A program made the translations under genes and the position numbers. From Symbiodinium natans (taxonomy: Eukaryota > Sar > Dinophyceae > Suessiales > Symbiodiniaceae): 64,000 nt of DNA. Shown in pieces: positions 59,143-64,000 of the stretch. How positions within the stretch are numbered: position 1 is the first letter of the stretch; the number at the start of each line of letters is the position of its first letter. The DNA lies in NCBI GenBank assembly GCA_905221605.1, contig CAJNDS010000535.1, positions 70,001 through 134,000 of the forward strand, in the 5' to 3' direction. The notes under the pieces are model-generated. The model worked only from the letters and a program-made list of their open reading frames with translations, ran no database searches and was not told where the DNA came from.

Positions 59143-59235
59143 AAGGTTGTACCTTTTTAAACCCTAAACCCTAAACCCCAAACCCTAAACCCTAAACCCT
59201 AAGGATCCCTAAGCGTATATAGGGGTACAACCTTC
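59143..59235 (-). mobile_element. GGTTGTACCC fold-back, reverse copy with ITS inside
   Basis: Arms TTAAGGTTGTACC and GGGGTACAACCTTC flank the interior; reading the minus strand gives CTTAGGGATCCTTA as in 3241-3343. CCCTAAA units at about 59159-59203 replace the segment that in copy 1 is acaagtgaccccaaaacc. Confidence 0.5.
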
Positions 59236-60919
59236 GGGGTGCGAGTCTTAATCGCTTGAGTTCTTGCCCGGGTCCACAGGCGAGGTGTTTAATGGATTCA
59301 AATGACAATGAACTCAGCTCCCTGGGCTTCACTCTTGCAAGTTGTTGTGCTTTGGCTGAGTTCAGAATTTTAGGGTTTAGGATACCCTAGACCCTATAGA
59401 CCCTAAGCCCTGCCGACTGCAGTACCCTAAACCCTAAACCCCAAACCCCAAACCCCAAACCCTAAACCCTAAACCCTAAACCCGGGATTAAGGTAGATTA
59501 GGGCTCAAAAGCTTAGGAACTTGTCTTTATCCCGGGACCTCAAGAGGGAAGATCAGGGCGCGCTGCCGCACAAGGGCGTGGCTTTCCGCAAGTCAAAAGG
59601 GAGGCTACAACCCTAACAACCCTGGCAGCCCTAATGGCCCTACATACCCTGATAACCCGAAGAGCCCTACCAAAACCCCAAATAACCCTAATCGCCCTAC
59701 TAACCCTATGTGAACCCTAATAGCCCCAGCCACATGCCCCCTCTTGCGTCTGGTTTCTGGTTCTTTGATCGGGCTCACCCGAAAAGTTGTGCTTCAGTCT
59801 GGACCAGAACCTCCTACACCCTAAACCCTATAAACCCTCTCGGCATTTTTGCGTTCTTGCACGGACTCTCGGTCGGGAAGTGAAGGAACAAGGTTCCCCA
59901 GCCACCCCTCAAACAGTTCTATGGGCATATCTAACATGCGGGGTGCCCAACCCTTACCCCAAACCCTAAACCCCAAACCCTAAACCCTACAAAGCTCGTG
60001 AGGTTGGAGTTGGGGTACTTGGCTAGTCTTCATGCCGCCAAGACCCGGCGCATGCTCGGCGCAGCGACCCCCAAGACCCTAAACCCTGGAAATAAGGGTT
60101 TACTGTTTCGGGACCCTAGGACCCCAAGACCCTAAGACCCTACAGCCCAAAAACCCTAACACCCTAAAACCTTGGTTGAAACGTTTTCATGTTGAAATCA
60201 TGAAGAATAAAGGAAGAAGTTTTCATGCTCAAATGCAGAGAAAACAGAGCTTTTCCTATGAAAACCATTAGACAAATGTAGAGATAATAATAACATAGTG
60301 AATTAGCTTGCAGTACAACAGCTAAACCCCCGCCCCCATCAACAAAATTAAAAAAAACACCAAATTAATTTCGCGGCCTTAGGATTCAGGGTTTGGGGTT
60401 TGGTGCCTAGGGTTTAGGGTTTAGGGTTTAGGGTTTACGGTTTAGGGTTTAGGGTTTAGTGCACACTGGCTCTGCAGCGATCACACAGCGGGAGCGGTGT
60501 GGGAATTCACTCGGGGTGAAGCTTGGAGGCTAAACCGCCGAAACCCCTAAACCTTACCCGAACCCCTAAACCCTGAACCCCTAAACCCCCAAACCCAAAC
60601 CCGCTGTGCGTTACACCTTGCTGCAGGTATTTTCATATGAAAACCTCCATTTTCTCTACGTGTTAATATGAAAATCCTCTATTGTTCGGCTGTATTTTAG
60701 TATGAAAACCTCTATGTCCTCTATGTTGTGGAAGGAAAACCTCTACTTTCTCTGCAATGGAGACAGAAGGAGAAATTCCCACGCAGATTCTAAATTTCCA
60801 TGCCACATACGACCGCGGACAAAGCTCATTTATGTCGAATCTTTGCGTTTCATGTCTCCCGCAACACCCACCCCCCATGCACATTTTTTCTAACTCACAG
60901 TTTTGATTTTCTTCCCCAG
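59236..60919. repeat. ITS mosaic, part 15, and AT-richer spacer
   Basis: CCCTAAA/CCCCAAA tract about 59424-59485, TTTAGGG tract about 60405-60462. 59580-59725 repeats ccctaat/ccctac variants. 60165-60390 is AT-rich with two ttttcatg...aaatc phrases. 60630-60745 repeats atatgaaaacctctatgt-like units about four times. No gene supported before the exon at 60920. Confidence 0.7.
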
Positions 60920-61088
60920 GCCTCCCTCAGAAGTAGGAGAAGGCCCTACTTTGGCGCGCAAGGAAACCTTCCAGGTCCTCACTGCAGTGCAGGGCTATGA
61001 CTGGCTCAGGGCCGGACAAGCCGTTGTTGTGGACGAGTCCCAAGACGGCTGGGCCTTTGCCCTGCTGTTCGGCCCCTGCTGCGACGAG
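60920..61088 (+). CDS. Penultimate exon of a host gene, unknown
   Basis: A classic acceptor (ttgattttcttccccag|G) precedes the frame PPSEVGEGPTLARKETFQVL TAVQGYDWLRAGQAVVVDES QDGWAFALLFGPCCDE. If a GC donor is used at 61089 (GAG|GCCATT), the next exon at 61964 continues in frame; otherwise the frame stops at TAA 61098-61100 after three more codons (AIC). Hydrophobic/acidic pattern (AVVVDESQDGWAFALLFG) resembles a small beta-barrel such as SH3-like, unproven. Non-canonical GC donors with AG|G acceptors are common in dinoflagellates. Confidence 0.5.
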
Positions 61089-61963
61089 GCCATTTGCTAA
61101 GCACTGCCGGAATTTGACACTGTATCAATCACAATTTGACAAGCCTGAAATGCTGCTAGTAATATGACATTATTTATTGACTCAACTTTATATGTTATGT
61201 TTTTCCACCGAACCACATGCAATCACCGTGGTCGAGGCCAATAGATGAGCGGGGAAGCGGTGTGGCAGGCTTCCTGGGCGTACCCTCCTGCCTGTCCGGG
61301 CGGTGATTGAAATGCCCTGACCCATGTAAACGTGAACAGAGTAAGGGCTGTAGGTACTTGTCATTGTTAAAGGGAAATTTTGCAAGACAGCAAATCCACA
61401 AAGCCGCATTTGCTATCGGTTATCTTTGCAGACAGACTCGAAAGGTTGTCAGTGTTATGATATACTAAGGTATGATGCGACAGGGTGGTTGAAGAGTGCA
61501 GATTCTGCTGATGCCAGTAAATGTTTTGGGTACTGCCTCCATTCATTCTGTAACAGACACCGCAATCTCAACATCTCGACTCTGAAGCCTAAATCCTAAA
61601 CCGCTGCCCCAAGGGGATGCCAGGGATCCTGACTTGTGGGAGGAGCCAGTGGACGTGTGTGATTCTGAGTTGGGGCTGATCGTGGTGATGATTATTTTGC
61701 CTTGTTTCAATTTGTGCTTCTTGTAGGCCACAGATCAATCAAGAGGGGCTGCTGACCAGGAGCACTCCTGACATTAGGGTTGACAAGCTTGCGTGTGACA
61801 TGCTCATTTGTTGGGCACTTGCTGTAGTAGTTTTGAAAGCAGCTAGTAGTAGTATAGCATTTTCTCGTCCTATTGCTTTGTCTTGCAACGTGGGTGTTCG
61901 TGCAGCTGTACAGACTAAACTATTTGGCTTCCAGCAGTAGGTCAATCCTTGTTTTGACGGCAG

Positions 61964-62104
61964 GCTGTGTACAACACCAGCCAAGACTTCAGTCTGCTTT
62001 CTCTGGAAGATCAGAAGAGCTTGCTGGCCAAGATGGACTTGTTCGTGTGGGAGTCGGCTACGCTGAGGGAGAAGGCGGGCCTGCTTAAACAGACGGCTGG
62101 ATAG
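61964..62104 (+). CDS. Terminal exon of the same host gene
   Basis: Begins after gacggcag|G and reads AVYNTSQDFSLLSLEDQKSL LAKMDLFVWESATLREKAGL LKQTAG, stopping at TAG 62102-62104. Helical, Leu/Glu/Lys-rich, clearly protein-like. Phase matches the exon at 60920-61088, making an 875-bp GC-AG intron. The long Pro-rich minus-strand frame across here is a shadow. Confidence 0.5.
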   Translation, partial: AVYNTSQDFSLLSLEDQKSLLAKMDLFVWESATLREKAGLLKQTAG

Positions 62105-63133
62105 TGTCGTATATATGCTTGACTGCTGTGACTGATCTAGTGTTCGTGAGTCTTTGCTCGGTGCATTCTGCATGTAGCCAGTCGTTCTGGTATGCGTTTG
62201 CTGCGCCCAAATTGGGTAAGAGCTTTTGACACCTGGGGCCTTGTATGCGCAGTAGCAAGGTTGGCTTGTGCTGGTGAAACGGGCTAAGCCACTGAGTGGT
62301 TGTGTAGACATTCTGCTCTTGCAACACAAGTCCTCGTTCATCTTTGGTTTCTTCCCAACCGGTGTATTTGTGTTCGCTACGGTACAATGTTGCTTGGGGA
62401 CGTGGTTGTGGGATGTGACCGTGTCCGACCACAAGGCCCGCGGCGCAGGGCAAATGCATTCGGTTCGTGGTTTCCGGCAGCGACGATACAATCTCAACCC
62501 CTCAACCTGACTGCTTAAGTCCCAAGCCACTGACCACTGCCCCTCGGGAGGCCCGAAAACAAGACAAATCTCAAAGTGTCCAACCGCAAGGCCCACTGCG
62601 GAATTAGAGTAAATGCAAGGGTGGGGTGGGGGGGTGGGCAGGGGGGGGGGGGGGTGGTTGGGGGGGTGGTCTGGGTGGGTCGGTGTGGGTTCCGGCAGCG
62701 ACTGCAATCCTAACCTCTCAGCCCTGCATCTAACCCGCCGTCAGAAGCATTGGTTCCACGCAAGCAACTATTTTTATTGCCATATTCGGGTTGCTGGTGC
62801 GGAAAAAGTCTTAAACTTGGGTGACCTTCCTGGGCTAGAGCCGGAGGCTCTTAAATCTGTTCGCTCCTGCAACGCTCATTGATTTTACACGTGATTGCCC
62901 AGTGATCTCGTGGTTTTGTCAGGACTGTGATGTGTTGTGGAACACAAAACTCGCTCGGCGCTTGTAGAAGTAAACAATTATCTCGCTTCTGCAACACTCG
63001 CCCAGTGATTTCGTGTGATGACTGCATTTACTTTGTTTCTACAACATTGATTGTTTTCATATGCGATTGCGCAGTAATTTCATAGTTTTCTCCTGATTGT
63101 TACGTGTTGTGGGCCGCAGAGTTCCCTACACCA
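62105..63133. other. 3' flank with a diverged ~130-bp repeat
   Basis: 62105-62600 is unique DNA without supported gene. A G-rich tract lies at 62620-62690. From about 62865 to 63115, phrases gcaac(a/g)ctc, gattgcccagtgatctcgt and gtgttgtgg recur about three times with spacing near 100-130 bp. Confidence 0.5.
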
Positions 63134-63244
63134 GCCCTAAGGGTCCATGTACCCATATAGTATATACTTGGGACCTAAAGCTACTAGATGGGAACCCCTT
63201 TAAGGCCCAAGCATATACTATAGAGGTACATGGACCCTTTGGGC
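63134..63244. mobile_element. MITE-like fold-back, about 35-bp inverted ends
   Basis: GCCCTAAGGGTCCATGTACC at the left is inverted at the right as GGTACATGGACCCTTTGGGC; pairing continues through ATATAGTATAT and CTTGGG with a few mismatches. 111 bp, no ORF, no clear target duplication. Confidence 0.6.
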
Positions 63245-63720
63245 AGGAGCTTGTATATGTTTTTTCTATTTAAGTTTACTTCGTTTCTGCGTTCCTTTGT
63301 CAATCATTAAACAAAACAACCCTGAAAGCGTCAGGCGTCAGCCACTTAGTCGCCTTACTCTATAGAGAGTCCAAAGGCTGTCCAAGGTTCAGGGTGTGGA
63401 ACAAAACATCTTGATAGAATAAGCTTTTTTCCATCGTGTTCATTCTTGCGAGAATGGGAAAGCCCCGAGAGGGCCGATGGAGAAAGCCAAAAGGTGATCC
63501 AAGAGTTTAGGGTTTAGGGTTAAGGTTTAGGGTTATTAATTTAGGGTTAGTGGGTGAAGTGAAGGTGTAGGCCTTATGGGCCCTTACCCCTGACCTCCAG
63601 AGCTCCAGAGACTTCAGTGTGGTTCCCGCCCTCATAAGTGTTTGTAGCTTGGCGACGTAAGCTTTACAGGGTCAGTAAAAGATCTTCTAGATCCGAAAGG
63701 CATCCTTAGGGCTTCGGGTT
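63245..63720. other. Unique DNA with short TTTAGGG remnants
   Basis: Two to four TTTAGGG units near 63506-63550; the stretch aggccttatgggcccttaccc at about 63570 resembles part of the GGTAGTT family. No gene seen. Confidence 0.6.
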
Positions 63721-63950
63721 TTCCTTCTCCTTCCTTCTCCTTCCTTCTCCTTCCTTCTCCTTCCTTCTCCTTCCTTCTCCTTCCTTCTCCTTCCTTCTCC
63801 TTCCTTCTCCTTCCTTCTCCTTCCTTCTCCTTCCTTCTCCTTCCTTCTCCTTCCTTCTCCTTCCTTCTCCTTCCTTCTCCTTCCTTCTCCTTCTCCTTCC
63901 TTCTCCTTCCTTGTCTTTCCTTCCTTCCTCCTTCCTTTCTTCCTTCCTTA
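63721..63950 (+). repeat. 10-bp pyrimidine satellite (TTCCTTCTCC)n
   Basis: About 17 exact decamers to 63890, then a degenerate CTTCC tail to about 63945. All pyrimidine on the + strand, so it may adopt triplex (H-DNA) structure. Confidence 0.95.
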
Positions 63951-64000
63951 CAGTGTAAGTTTTTTGTACTGAAATATAGAGAAATAGGTCTTAAGAAATA

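Noticed and set aside
61739-62707. 322-codon minus-strand ORF
   Set aside because: Antisense to a convincing + exon (61964-62104) and partly made by a G-run read as Pro; composition is not natural.

Overview
The window is eukaryotic nuclear DNA, non-coding by bulk and dominated by interstitial telomere-type repeats (CCCTAAA on one strand, TTTAGGG on the other). Tracts of 3 to about 30 units occur every few hundred bases in both orientations, so this is not a chromosome end. The TTTAGGG unit, apparent AG|G and GC-donor splice junctions, short exon-like pieces in long repeat-rich spacers, and a ZZ-like/kinase-like protein style best fit a dinoflagellate (Symbiodiniaceae-like). A chromerid or another alga is not excluded; the assignment is inference.

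Layout. 1-28 kb: interstitial telomeric sequence (ITS) mosaic with fold-back elements and many short coding pieces, most of those I could read on the + strand. Several start after an acceptor-like AG, end at a donor-like GT, or run into an ITS that closes all frames. 14.69-15.70 kb is an AT-rich, ITS-free island. 28.0-31.8 kb: a separate repeat region (61-bp minisatellite, dispersed TGCGTTTT/AAAACGCA palindromes, a diverged 350-390 bp tandem repeat). 32.2-34.1 kb: low-repeat DNA with probable host exons on both strands. 34.8-43.5 kb: two head-to-tail elements sharing both ends, a 7.8-kb unit with a chain of ORFs (Cys-finger peptide, ZZ-like protein, kinase-like domain) and a 0.83-kb deletion derivative. 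43.5-45.5 kb: ITS mosaic. 45.535-53.620 kb: a structurally complete LTR retrotransposon on the minus strand. 53.6-60.5 kb: ITS mosaic. 60.9-62.1 kb: a two-exon host gene end. 62.1-64 kb: repeats and a 10-bp pyrimidine satellite.

The most interesting object is the LTR element. It has 287-bp LTRs that read as identical, a 5-bp target duplication (TAGGG), a primer-binding site matching the anticodon arm of initiator tRNA-Met (copia/Ty5 style) and a polypurine tract. It shows no protease, integrase or reverse transcriptase. It carries two large ORFs coupled by TGATG that encode a WW domain, an S1-like domain, a PABP-type MLLE (PABC) domain and six CCCH zinc fingers. It therefore looks like a young non-autonomous retrotransposon whose cargo mimics host mRNA-binding machinery.

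The second theme is that ITS tracts behave as inserts. In at least four places a tract interrupts a sequence whose uninterrupted form can be recognised, two of them with flanking duplications.
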